Source of the DNA: Rhodobacteraceae bacterium UBA6197
GTDB lineage: Bacteria > Pseudomonadota > Alphaproteobacteria > Rhodobacterales > Rhodobacteraceae
Reading direction: 5' to 3'
Length of the DNA: 64,000 bases
Assembly (NCBI GenBank): GCA_002422085.1
Contig: DISZ01000019.1
Location: 124,001 to 188,000 of the forward strand
A program made the translations under genes and the position numbers. Below the pieces are notes generated by a model. That model saw only the letters and a program-made list of their open reading frames with translations. It was not told the origin of the DNA and searched no databases. Shown here piece by piece: positions 44,053 to 52,185 of the stretch (position 1 is its first letter; the number at the start of each line of letters is the position of its first letter).

Positions 44053-45381
44053 TCACTCCAACCCGTCCAGCACGCTTTTCAACGTGCCGATCAGCTCATC
44101 AACCTCGGATTTCGAGATGATCAGCGGCGGGCTCATGGCGATGATATCGCCGGTGGTGCGGATCAGGATGCCCTTTTCATAGGCCTTGAGGAAGGCGTTG
44201 AACGCGCGTTTCGTCGGCTCGCCGGCAATCGGCTCCAACTCGACCGCGCCGATCAGGCCTTCGTTGCGGATGTCGATGACGTGGCGCGTGCCCCGCAAGC
44301 TGTGCAGTGCGTCCTGCCAATAGGGGGCCATTTCGGCGGCGCGTTCAAACAGGCCGTCTTCCTTGTAGGTCTCGAGCGTCGCGATCCCGGCGGCCGAAGC
44401 AATCGGGTTGCCCGAATAGGTATAGCCGTGGAACAGCTCGATCATATGCTCGGGGCCTTGCATAAAGGCATCGTGGACCTCGGCGGTGGTCAGCACCGCG
44501 CCCATCGGAATGACGCCGTTGGTCAGCCCTTTGGCGGTGGTCATCATATCGGGCAGCACGCCGTAATGCTGGGCGGCAAAGGCGCTGCCAAGCCGGCCGA
44601 ACCCGGTGATGACCTCGTCGAAAATCAGCAAGATTCCGTGCTTCTTGGTGATCGCGCGCAGCTTTTCCAGATAGCCCTTGGGGGGCAGCAAGACCCCGGT
44701 GGACCCGGCCATCGGCTCGACGATCACGGCAGCGATGGTCTCGGCGCCATGCAGCGCCACGATCCGCTCCAACTCATCGGCCAGATGCGCGCCATGCGCC
44801 GGCTGGCCCTTGGAAAAGGCGTTCTCGCCCGGCAGATGGGTGTGCGGCAGATGGTCCACGCCGCCCAGCAAAGTGCCAAAGACCTTGCGGTTGGTGACGA
44901 TCCCGCCCACCGAAATGCCGCCAAAGTTGACGCCATGATAGCCCCGCTCGCGCCCGATCAGCCGGGTGCGCGCGCCTTCGCCGCGGGCGCGGTGATAGGC
45001 GATGGCCAGTTTCAGCGCGGTCTCGACCGATTCCGACCCGGAATTGGTGAAAAACACATGCTCCATCCCCTTCGGGGCAATGTCGATGATCCGGTTGGCC
45101 AGCTCAAAGGCCGCCGGGTGACCCATCTGGAAGGCGGGGGCATAATCCAGCTCGGCGGCCTGCTTCTGGATTGCTTCGGTGATCTTCGGGCGGCAATGCC
45201 CTGCGTTGCAGCACCACAGACCGGCCGTGCCATCCAGCACCTGGCGCCCATCCGAAGTCGTATAATGCATGTCTTTTGCGGCCACGAACATGCGCGGGTT
45301 CTTTTTGAACTGCCGGTTCGCGGTGAACGGCATCCAGAAGGCGGCAAGGTCGTTCGGCGTGGTCTTGCGGTCAAGCGCCAT
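44053..45381 (-). CDS. Class III omega-amino acid:pyruvate aminotransferase (probable beta-alanine transaminase)
   Basis: PLP enzyme that moves the amino group of beta-alanine or 3-aminoisobutyrate to pyruvate, giving malonic semialdehyde. The 442-residue protein shows GSESVETALKLA, IFDEVITGFGR with Asp255, and TAKGLTNGV with the PLP Lys284; the N-terminal FWMPFTANRQFK is typical of omega-amino acid:pyruvate aminotransferases. It is the natural fourth step after PreTA, HydA and the carbamoyl hydrolase. AGGGAGA precedes the ATG at 45381. A perfect RutR-type palindrome lies 62-77 bases upstream, and a terminator follows, so it is a single-gene unit in the same regulon. Confidence 0.92.
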   Translation of the reverse strand: MALDRKTTPNDLAAFWMPFTANRQFKKNPRMFVAAKDMHYTTSDGRQVLDGTAGLWCCNAGHCRPKITEAIQKQAAELDYAPAFQMGHPAAFELANRIIDIAPKGMEHVFFTNSGSESVETALKLAIAYHRARGEGARTRLIGRERGYHGVNFGGISVGGIVTNRKVFGTLLGGVDHLPHTHLPGENAFSKGQPAHGAHLADELERIVALHGAETIAAVIVEPMAGSTGVLLPPKGYLEKLRAITKKHGILLIFDEVITGFGRLGSAFAAQHYGVLPDMMTTAKGLTNGVIPMGAVLTTAEVHDAFMQGPEHMIELFHGYTYSGNPIASAAGIATLETYKEDGLFERAAEMAPYWQDALHSLRGTRHVIDIRNEGLIGAVELEPIAGEPTKRAFNAFLKAYEKGILIRTTGDIIAMSPPLIISKSEVDELIGTLKSVLDGLE

Positions 45382-45442
45382 GAGGGTCTCCCTGAGGATC
45401 GCCCGGCTTGGCCCACAAGGGCGCCGGGGACGGATTGTTGAT

Positions 45443-45458
45443 TTGACCATCTGGTCAA
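45443..45458. promoter_or_regulatory. Perfect RutR-type operator between aminotransferase and second RutR-like gene
   Basis: TTGACCATCTGGTCAA matches the RutR consensus TTGACCA-NN-TGGTCAA at all 14 fixed positions. It is between divergent genes. On each strand the TTGACC could be a -35 hexamer; on the plus strand GTATCA follows after 17 bases. Confidence 0.92.
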
Positions 45459-45621
45459 GATAAGCGTATCAGAGCCGCCGGCCCCGTCAACAACGCTGAC
45501 GAAAATCTTGAACATTCGCCAAGATCGCGCGACGACTTGGGCCAAGGAAAACCCGGCGTTGCGCCAAGTCAAGGGGTGCAATAAACCGCCCCCAGCAAAG
45601 ACCCCAACCGGAGACCCGCGC

Positions 45622-46245
45622 GTGAAGGACGATCAGCCCAATCCACGACCGCAAACGCGCATCCAGCAGCGTAACCGCCAAACCATTCTGGAGGCCGCCC
45701 TCGAGGTGTTTTCGGCCTATGGATTTCGGGGTGCGACGCTCGATCAGATTGCCGCCGAGGCGGGGCTGTCCAAACCAAACCTGCTTTATTACTTCGCCTC
45801 GAAAGAGGCGATCCATCTGGAACTGCTGTCGGGCCTGATGGACACCTGGCTCGACCCGCTGCGTGCGATGAACCCCGACGGCGAACCAACCGCCGAGATC
45901 CTTGCCTATGTCCGCCGCAAACTGGAAATCAGCCGGGATTTTCCGCGCGAAAGCCGGCTTTTCGCCAACGAGATCCTGCAAGGCGCGCCCCGGATGCAAC
46001 CAGCCCTCGAGGGTGATCTGAAGTCTCTGGTTGATGAGAAATGCGCCCTGATCCGCGGATGGTCGGACGCGGGCCGGATTGCTCAGATCGACCCCTATCA
46101 CCTGATCTTCTCGATCTGGGCACTGACCCAGCACTACGCCGATTTCGACGTGCAAGTACGCGCGGTTCTTGGCCCCGGCCATGACCCTTTCGCCGAGGCG
46201 GATCGGTTCGTCGAAACGCTCTACCAACGCCTGCTGAAAACCTGA
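45622..46245 (+). CDS. TetR-family regulator, RutR-like (copy 2)
   Basis: A 207-residue TetR protein with helix-turn-helix ILEAALEVFSAYGFRGATLDQIAAEAGLSKPNLLYYFASKEAI and a RutR-type C-terminal domain (LEISRDFPRESRLFANEILQGAP, WALTQHYADFDVQ). The GTG at 45622, with GGAGA upstream, gives a protein of RutR size; the earlier ATG at 45508 would add an unrelated 38-residue stretch. It is clearly paralogous to the regulator at 42490 but diverged. Given the perfect operator beside it, this copy is the better candidate for the true RutR of the locus. Confidence 0.9.
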   Translation: MKDDQPNPRPQTRIQQRNRQTILEAALEVFSAYGFRGATLDQIAAEAGLSKPNLLYYFASKEAIHLELLSGLMDTWLDPLRAMNPDGEPTAEILAYVRRKLEISRDFPRESRLFANEILQGAPRMQPALEGDLKSLVDEKCALIRGWSDAGRIAQIDPYHLIFSIWALTQHYADFDVQVRAVLGPGHDPFAEADRFVETLYQRLLKT

Positions 46246-46248
46246 TCC

Positions 46249-46282
46249 GCTTCTTTTTGGCGAAAATACTCCCGCCGGAGGC
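46249..46282. repeat. Half element of the AATACTCC/GGAG repeat family
   Basis: One complete 34-base arm, nearly identical to the arms of the perfect copy at 35218, sits between the converging ends of the second RutR-like gene and preA. No opposing arm is present. It contains the small hairpin CTCC-CGCC-GGAG. Confidence 0.8.
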
Positions 46283-46331
46283 AAGACCGCTAGGCCATTG
46301 CCCCCGACGGAAAGCTTTCACCCCCCAAAAC

Positions 46332-47633
46332 CTACTCCGCCGCCTGCGACGACGGGTTGTTGGGATGGGTCGTCCAATTGGCATAATCGCCAACCGGGCG
46401 GTCGGTGCGCGGGTCCACCTCACCTTTGCCAAGCTCGCGCATCGTGATGCATCCCTCGACCGGGCAGACATCCAGACACAGGTTGCAGGCCACGCATTCC
46501 TCGTCCTTGACCGTAAAGATACGATCCTCGGACATCGCGATCGCCTGATGGCTGGTGTCTTCGCACGCAGCATAGCAGCGGCCACATTTGATGCAGTCAT
46601 CCTGGTTGATGACAGCCTTGGTGACATAGTTCAGGTTCAGATACTGCCAGTCGGTGACATTGGGCACCGCGCGGCCAACCAACGCATCGGTCGAGGTGAA
46701 ACCCTTGCGGTCCATATAGTCCGACAGGCCCGAGATCATCTCCTGGACGACCTTGAAGCCATAGGTCATCGCCGCCGTGCAGACTTGCACATTGCCCGCA
46801 CCCAGCGCCATGAATTCGGCCGCGTCGCGCCATGTCGTCACCCCGCCGATACCGGAAATCGGCATGCCGCGGGTCACCGGCGATCGGGCGATCTCGGCCA
46901 CCATGTTCAGCGCGATCGGCTTGACCGCCGGGCCACAATAGCCACCGTGGGTGCCCTTGCCGTCGATCGTGGGTTCAGGGGCGAACAGATCCAGATCGAC
47001 CGAGGTGATCGAGTTGATGGTATTGATCAGGCTGACCGCATCGGCACCGCCGCGATGCGCCGCCTCGGCGGGGCGGCGAATATCGGTGATGTTGGGGGTC
47101 AGCTTCACGATGACCGGCATCCGGCTGTACTGTTTGCACCAGCGCGTCACCATCTCGATATATTCGGGCACCTGCCCCACCGCCGAGCCCATGCCGCGTT
47201 CGGCCATGCCGTGCGGGCAGCCGAAGTTCAGCTCGATCCCGTCGGCCTCGGTGTCCTCGATCCGGTGCAGGATGTCTTTCCAGCTATCCTCGTCGCAAGG
47301 CACCATCAATGAGATGATCAGCGCGCGGTCCTTGTAGTCGCGTTTGACCGATTTGATCTCGCGCAGGTTGACCTCAAGCGGCCGGTCGGTGATCAGTTCG
47401 ATGTTGTTCAGGCCCAGAAGGCGGCGATCGGCACCATAGATCGCGCCATAGCGTGGGCCGTTGACGTTGACGACGGGCGGCCCCTCCGAACCCAGTGTCT
47501 TCCAGACCACCCCGCCCCAGCCCGCCTCAAAGGCGCGGCGGACGTTGTATTCCTTGTCTGTAGGCGGGGCCGAGGCCAACCAGAACGGATTTGGGGATTT
47601 GATCCCGATGAAATTGGTCGTCAGATCAGCCAT
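46332..47633 (-). CDS. preA: NAD-dependent dihydropyrimidine dehydrogenase subunit PreA
   Basis: Catalytic subunit that reduces uracil/thymine to the 5,6-dihydro form. The 433-residue protein has an FMN-binding TIM barrel (about 1-320) with the active-site motif CPHGMAERGMG (Cys139), and a C-terminal two-cluster ferredoxin domain: CIKCGRCYAAC (Cys347, 350, 353, 357) and CVACNLCLDVCP (Cys380, 383, 386, 390). This is the domain order of bacterial PreA and the C-terminal half of mammalian DPD. The ATG at 47633 has AGGAGG upstream and overlaps the preT stop by eight bases, so the subunits are translationally coupled. Confidence 0.96.
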   Translation of the reverse strand: MADLTTNFIGIKSPNPFWLASAPPTDKEYNVRRAFEAGWGGVVWKTLGSEGPPVVNVNGPRYGAIYGADRRLLGLNNIELITDRPLEVNLREIKSVKRDYKDRALIISLMVPCDEDSWKDILHRIEDTEADGIELNFGCPHGMAERGMGSAVGQVPEYIEMVTRWCKQYSRMPVIVKLTPNITDIRRPAEAAHRGGADAVSLINTINSITSVDLDLFAPEPTIDGKGTHGGYCGPAVKPIALNMVAEIARSPVTRGMPISGIGGVTTWRDAAEFMALGAGNVQVCTAAMTYGFKVVQEMISGLSDYMDRKGFTSTDALVGRAVPNVTDWQYLNLNYVTKAVINQDDCIKCGRCYAACEDTSHQAIAMSEDRIFTVKDEECVACNLCLDVCPVEGCITMRELGKGEVDPRTDRPVGDYANWTTHPNNPSSQAAE

Positions 47634-48972
47634 TTGCGCCTCCTGTAAGGCTGGCGTGGATATCAAGTGCGGCGTCGCGGCCTTCGGCAACCGCGGTCAC
47701 GGTCAGATCGTCGCCGCCGGCGGCGCAGTCTCCGCCAGCCCAGACGCCTGCGCGGCTGGTGCGGCCGGGCCCGGTGACGGCAATCTTGCGGCCATCAAGT
47801 TTCAGCGCCTCGGGTTGGCCCGAAAGGGTCTGGCCAATCGCCGTAAAGCACTGGTCGGCCTTCAGCCGGAAAGTCTGCTCGGTCAATTCCAATCCCTTCG
47901 CACCGGCCTGGGTATAGGCAAATTCGACCTCGCTGAGCGCGCCTTGACCGTGCAGCGCCACAGGCGCCGCATTGGTGATGATGCGCACACCGTTGGCGGT
48001 GGCGTGGTCTTGTTCGTGCCAACTTGCGGGCATTTCCCCGCGCGAACGGCGGTAGACGATGGTCACGTTCTCTGCCCCCAACAACCTGGATTGCACCGCC
48101 GCATCCACCGCTGTCATGCCGCCACCGATCACCACCACATCGCGGCCCACCGGCAAGCTGGCCAGATCGGTCGCCTGCCGCAGATCATGGATGAAGTCCG
48201 TCGCCGGGGTGACATGGGCCAGCGCCTCGCCCGGCAGGCCCAGCGCATTGACCCCGGCCAGACCCATGCCCAGAAACACCGCGTCATGGTCGGCCGCGAG
48301 GCTCTCGACCGAGCCATCCCGGCCCAGACGCCAGCCCGTCACCACCGAGATGCCGCCAATTTTCATCAGCCACGCCACCTCGGCCGCGGCAAAGTCGCCG
48401 GGTGCCTTGTAGGCCGCGATCCCGAACTCGTTCAGCCCGCCGGCCTTGGGCTGGGCGTCATAGATCTTCACCTCATGGCCCAACATCGCCAGACGGTGGG
48501 CGCAAGCGAGCCCCGACGGCCCCGCCCCGACCACCGCCACCGATTTTCCAGTGGCCGCCGCACGGGTGAACGGGTGGATGCCGCTCGCCATCAGCGTATC
48601 GGTGGCAAAGCGTTGAAGCGCGCCGATTTCCACCGGCTTGCCCTCGGCGGTTTCACGCACGCAAGAGCCCTCGCACAGGTTTTCGGTCGGGCAGACGCGG
48701 GCGCACATGCCGCCCAGAATGTTCTGCGCCAAGATCGTCTTGGCCGCCGCAACCGGGGTGTCGGTGGCGATCTGCCGAATGAACAGCGGAATGTCGATCG
48801 CGGTTGGGCAGGCCGTCACGCAGGGCGCATCATGGCAAAAATAGCACCTGTCGGCGGCTACCCGTGCCTCGTGCCGATCCAACGGCGGCGCGACATCGGC
48901 GAAGTTCGTGCAATAGTCATCGGCCTTTAGCCGCCCCGGCACGATTCCGGGTGTTAGCTGGCTTGTGGTCAC
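47626..48972 (-). CDS. preT: NAD-dependent dihydropyrimidine dehydrogenase subunit PreT
   Basis: Electron-input subunit of dihydropyrimidine dehydrogenase. The 448-residue protein has an N-terminal Fe-S domain of the GltD type (CYFCHDAPCVTACP and CARVCPTENLCEGSC), an FAD motif VAVVGAGPSGLACAHRLA, an NAD(P)H motif VVVIGGGMTAVDAAVQS and a closing GDCAAGGDDLTVTAVAEGRDAA. The GTG at 48972 has GGGAGG five bases upstream; the 71-codon upstream extension has no matching domain and crosses the probable operator. First gene of preT-preA. Confidence 0.95.
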   Translation of the reverse strand: MTTSQLTPGIVPGRLKADDYCTNFADVAPPLDRHEARVAADRCYFCHDAPCVTACPTAIDIPLFIRQIATDTPVAAAKTILAQNILGGMCARVCPTENLCEGSCVRETAEGKPVEIGALQRFATDTLMASGIHPFTRAAATGKSVAVVGAGPSGLACAHRLAMLGHEVKIYDAQPKAGGLNEFGIAAYKAPGDFAAAEVAWLMKIGGISVVTGWRLGRDGSVESLAADHDAVFLGMGLAGVNALGLPGEALAHVTPATDFIHDLRQATDLASLPVGRDVVVIGGGMTAVDAAVQSRLLGAENVTIVYRRSRGEMPASWHEQDHATANGVRIITNAAPVALHGQGALSEVEFAYTQAGAKGLELTEQTFRLKADQCFTAIGQTLSGQPEALKLDGRKIAVTGPGRTSRAGVWAGGDCAAGGDDLTVTAVAEGRDAALDIHASLTGGANG

Positions 48973-49023
48973 AGCGACCTCCCTGGCTGTTTTCTTTTTG
49001 AAACGCTGCCACAGGATGATTTT

Positions 49024-49039
49024 TTTATCAAATGGTAAA
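49024..49039. promoter_or_regulatory. Weaker RutR-like palindrome upstream of preT
   Basis: TTTATCAAATGGTAAA is a near-palindrome that matches the RutR half-sites 5/7 and 6/7. It is 52 bases upstream of the preT GTG, in an AT-rich patch that is unusual for this genome. It may be a lower-affinity site or the preferred site of the other RutR-like paralogue. Confidence 0.55.
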
Positions 49040-49244
49040 ATACGCCGCATCGCAGCACCCTGCGGCCTTTGCGCCGGCCACCCCACCGCCCCGAAAGCGG
49101 CCCCAGACCGATGGCCGCGCCGATGACTCCGGAAAAACCAATGGCTTTCCTCGCCCGCCGGGCTGGCGTATAACCACGCTGACAATGGCAGCGCCCGTGC
49201 CGGACGGGCGACAATACCCCATAAACGGACCCTTCGAGGACGGC

Positions 49245-49736
49245 ATGACCAAACACAATCATGAAAACGACGTGGCCTTTATTCAGGCGCTGGCCGAGCT
49301 TTTGCACAAGAATGACCTGACCGAACTGTCCGTCATGCGCGAGTATGGCGAAGACGACAGCCTTGAAGTGCGTGTTGTCAAACAGGCGACGGTCATTGCG
49401 GCGGCCCCGGCGAGCTATGCGCCCGCCCCGGCAGCGGTTTCGACAGCGGTGCCGGCGGCAGCACTGGCCGCGGCGGTACCGTCCGCCGACCCGGCCAGCC
49501 ATCCGGGTGCCGTGCCCTCGCCGATGGTGGGCACGGTCTATCTGGCTGCCGAGCCGGGCGCCGAGCCCTTTGTGGCCATCGGCGCGCAGGTCAAGGAAGG
49601 CCAGACCCTGCTGATTATCGAAGCGATGAAAACCATGAACCACATTCCCGCGCCGAAAACCGGAACGGTCAAACGCATTCTCGTCGATGACGGCACGCCC
49701 GTCGAATACGGCACCCCCCTGATGATCGTCGAGTGA
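49245..49736 (+). CDS. accB: Acetyl-CoA carboxylase biotin carboxyl carrier protein
   Basis: Carries biotin between the carboxylase and transferase sites in the first step of fatty acid synthesis. The 163-residue protein has an N-terminal helical part, an Ala/Pro-rich flexible linker (about residues 50-88) and a C-terminal biotinyl domain with EAMKTMN, where Lys129 is biotinylated. GAGGA precedes the ATG at 49245. It is followed by accC after seven bases. The divergent preT operator is about 200 bases upstream. Confidence 0.95.
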   Translation: MTKHNHENDVAFIQALAELLHKNDLTELSVMREYGEDDSLEVRVVKQATVIAAAPASYAPAPAAVSTAVPAAALAAAVPSADPASHPGAVPSPMVGTVYLAAEPGAEPFVAIGAQVKEGQTLLIIEAMKTMNHIPAPKTGTVKRILVDDGTPVEYGTPLMIVE

Positions 49737-49743
49737 GGCCGGA

Positions 49744-51096
49744 ATGTTTGACAAGATCCTGATCGCCAACCGCGGCGAGATCGCGCTGCGTGTCATCCGG
49801 GCCTGCCGTGAAATGGGGATCGCCTCTGTCGCTGTGCATTCGACGGCGGATGCCGACGCGATGCACGTGCGGATGGCCGACGAATCGGTCTGCATCGGAC
49901 CCAACCCCTCGTCCGAAAGCTATCTGTCGATTCCGGCCATCGTCTCGGCCTGTGAAATCACCGGCGCGCAGGCGATCCATCCGGGCTATGGCTTCTTGTC
50001 CGAGAACGCGAATTTCGTGCAGGTGCTCGAGGACCACGGCATCACCTTCATCGGTCCGTCCTCGGACCATATCCGGATCATGGGCGACAAGATCACCGCC
50101 AAGGATACGATGAAGAAACTGGGCGTTCCCTGTGTGCCCGGATCCGCGGGCGGTGTCGCCGATGTGGTCGAGGCCAAGCGCGTGGCGGCCGAAATCGGCT
50201 ATCCGATCATTATCAAGGCAACGGCGGGTGGCGGCGGACGCGGCATGAAGGTGGCGCGCGACGAATCGGAACTGGAAGTGGCCTTTCGCACCGCGCGATC
50301 CGAGGCCAAGGCCGCCTTCGGCAATGACGAGGTCTATATGGAGAAATATCTCCAACGGCCGCGGCATATCGAAATTCAGGTCTTTGGCGATGGCAAGGGC
50401 CGCGCCGTGCATTTGGGCGAACGCGACTGCTCGTTGCAACGACGCCACCAGAAAGTGTTCGAAGAGGCCCCAGGCCCCTGCATTACCGCAGAACAGCGCG
50501 CCCGTATCGGAAAGGTTTGCGCCGACGCCGTGGCCGCGATCGACTATATCGGCGCGGGCACGATCGAATTCCTGTTCGAAGACGGCGAGTTCTATTTCAT
50601 CGAGATGAATACCCGCCTTCAGGTGGAACATCCTGTTACCGAAACGATTTTCGGGGTCGATCTGGTGCGCGAACAGATCCGCGTCGCCGCCGGTCTGCCG
50701 ATGGACTTCGTGCAAGAAGACCTGACCATCCGCGGCCATGCGATCGAGGTGCGGATCAACGCCGAGAAACTGCCGAATTTCTCGCCCTGCCCGGGCCGAA
50801 TTTCGCAGTATCACGCGCCGGGAGGGCTTGGGGTGCGAATGGATAGCGCGCTTTACGACGGCTATACGATTCCGCCCTATTACGACAGCCTGATCGGCAA
50901 GCTGATCGTGCAGGGCCGCGACCGGGATGAGGCTTTGGCGCGCCTGAACCGCGCCTTGGACGAGTTGATCGTGGATGGGGTCGACACGACCGTGCCGCTG
51001 TTTCGCGCCTTGCTGGCCGAGCCCGATATCCAGAACGGGAACTACTCGATCCACTGGCTGGAAAAATGGCTGGCCGCAACTTTCGGTCAGGCCTGA
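49744..51096 (+). CDS. accC: Acetyl-CoA carboxylase biotin carboxylase subunit
   Basis: Carboxylates the biotin of AccB using ATP and bicarbonate. The 450-residue protein has MFDKILIANRGEIALRVIRA at the N-terminus, HPGYGFLSENANF, the ATP-grasp Gly-rich loop IKATAGGGGRGMK, RRHQKVFEEAP and the catalytic EMNTRLQVEHPVTE. Length is exactly that of the family. Forms the classic accB-accC pair. Confidence 0.97.
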   Translation: MFDKILIANRGEIALRVIRACREMGIASVAVHSTADADAMHVRMADESVCIGPNPSSESYLSIPAIVSACEITGAQAIHPGYGFLSENANFVQVLEDHGITFIGPSSDHIRIMGDKITAKDTMKKLGVPCVPGSAGGVADVVEAKRVAAEIGYPIIIKATAGGGGRGMKVARDESELEVAFRTARSEAKAAFGNDEVYMEKYLQRPRHIEIQVFGDGKGRAVHLGERDCSLQRRHQKVFEEAPGPCITAEQRARIGKVCADAVAAIDYIGAGTIEFLFEDGEFYFIEMNTRLQVEHPVTETIFGVDLVREQIRVAAGLPMDFVQEDLTIRGHAIEVRINAEKLPNFSPCPGRISQYHAPGGLGVRMDSALYDGYTIPPYYDSLIGKLIVQGRDRDEALARLNRALDELIVDGVDTTVPLFRALLAEPDIQNGNYSIHWLEKWLAATFGQA

Positions 51097-51226
51097 GAGA
51101 CCGCCGCCCGGCCCGCTGGCCGGCGGCATTCACACCGCTCAGGGCAGTTTGCACCTGCCGCATTTCTGCGCCATGCTGCTTTAGAGACCCGCTTTGGGCC
51201 GCGACGACGCAGACAGGGCCCGCTTG

Positions 51227-51868
51227 ATGAACTCGCCCCCGCTAACGCCGCAAATACTGCTCTCTGGCTATGCGCAGGGGGTATTTCCAATGGCGATGTC
51301 GCGCGACCAGACGCAGCTTCATTGGTTCGACCCAAAGCGGCGCGGCGTGATTCCCTTGCAAGGCTTCCATATTTCGCGCTCTCTTGTGCGGCGGATTCGC
51401 CGCAATACTTACACTATTCGAACAAATTCCGCATTTGGTGCTGTAGTGCGCGCCTGCGCCGCGCGCGACGAGACATGGATCAACGAACCGCTCATTATAC
51501 TTTACAGCACCCTGCACGAGGCCGGCTATGCCCATTCGCTTGAGGTCTGGGAGAACGACGAACTGATCGGCGGGGTCTTTGGCATTGCGCTGGGTGGGGC
51601 CTTTTTCGGCGAAAGCATGTTTTCGCGCCGCGTGGACGGATCAAAGATTGCGTTGGCCTATCTGGTGGATCGGTTGCAAAATGCTGGATTCAGCCTGTTT
51701 GACACACAATACCTGACCCCTCATCTGGCCCGTCTGGGGGGGATCGAAGTTTCACGCTTGGCCTATCACGAGGCTTTGGCCGAGGCCTTGGGGCGGAAAG
51801 CCGATTTCAACCGACCGCCGGTGCCCGCGGCTCAGTCGCTTTTGCAGCGAATGACCCAGACATCGTAG
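51227..51868 (+). CDS. aat: Leucyl/phenylalanyl-tRNA--protein transferase
   Basis: Attaches Leu or Phe from tRNA to proteins with N-terminal Arg or Lys, marking them for ClpS/ClpAP degradation (N-end rule). The 213-residue protein shows GYAQGVFPM, the WFDPKRRGVIPL motif, TWINEPLIILYSTLHEAGYAHSLEVWE, GGVFGIALGGAFFGESMFSR and LFDTQYLTPHLARLGG, all family signatures. Its 3' end overlaps the converging DUF2155 gene by 37 bases. Confidence 0.95.
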   Translation: MNSPPLTPQILLSGYAQGVFPMAMSRDQTQLHWFDPKRRGVIPLQGFHISRSLVRRIRRNTYTIRTNSAFGAVVRACAARDETWINEPLIILYSTLHEAGYAHSLEVWENDELIGGVFGIALGGAFFGESMFSRRVDGSKIALAYLVDRLQNAGFSLFDTQYLTPHLARLGGIEVSRLAYHEALAEALGRKADFNRPPVPAAQSLLQRMTQTS

Positions 51869-52185
51869 CGCTGATGATCCAGCGCCGAAAGCGCCGGGCT
51901 GTCGGCAATCATCCAACCGGAAAAGATCTGAGCGTTCTGGGCATTGTCAACGATTGTCAGAAGCGCAAACGCATTGGAAGAAGGATCGTCGGCCGGGTAG
52001 CGACATTCCTTCAGCGTCACCTGCAGTTGCCCGAACGCCAAGGTCTGTCCGACTTCCAGGGGCAGGTCAATCGACGTCCCGGCGATCTTGTCAAGCCCGC
52101 GCAACAAAGCGCCATGCCCTTCAGCCATGTCTTGCGCTGCCGCCACGCCCGCCAGCGCAAGAATCATCAGTCCCGCGCGGATCAT
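51832..52185 (-). CDS. DUF2155 family secreted protein
   Basis: A 117-residue protein with a short signal peptide (MIRAGLMILALAGVAAA) and the family core GLDKIAGTSIDLPLEVGQTLAFGQLQVTLKECRYP followed by FSGWMIADSPALSALDHQRYDVWVIRC. Two Cys (in KECRYP and VIRCKSD) probably form a disulfide. The family is widespread in Alphaproteobacteria and its role is not known to me. Its start overlaps the MlaD-type gene by four bases. Confidence 0.87.
   Translation of the reverse strand: MIRAGLMILALAGVAAAQDMAEGHGALLRGLDKIAGTSIDLPLEVGQTLAFGQLQVTLKECRYPADDPSSNAFALLTIVDNAQNAQIFSGWMIADSPALSALDHQRYDVWVIRCKSD

Noticed and set aside
45508..45621. An N-terminal extension of the second RutR-like protein from an ATG at 45508
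   Set aside because: The extra 38 residues are unlike RutR; the GTG at 45622 has a ribosome site and gives the normal size.
48973..49185. An N-terminal extension of PreT
   Set aside because: It would run through the operator-like palindrome and adds 71 residues without family match; the GTG at 48972 has a strong ribosome site.
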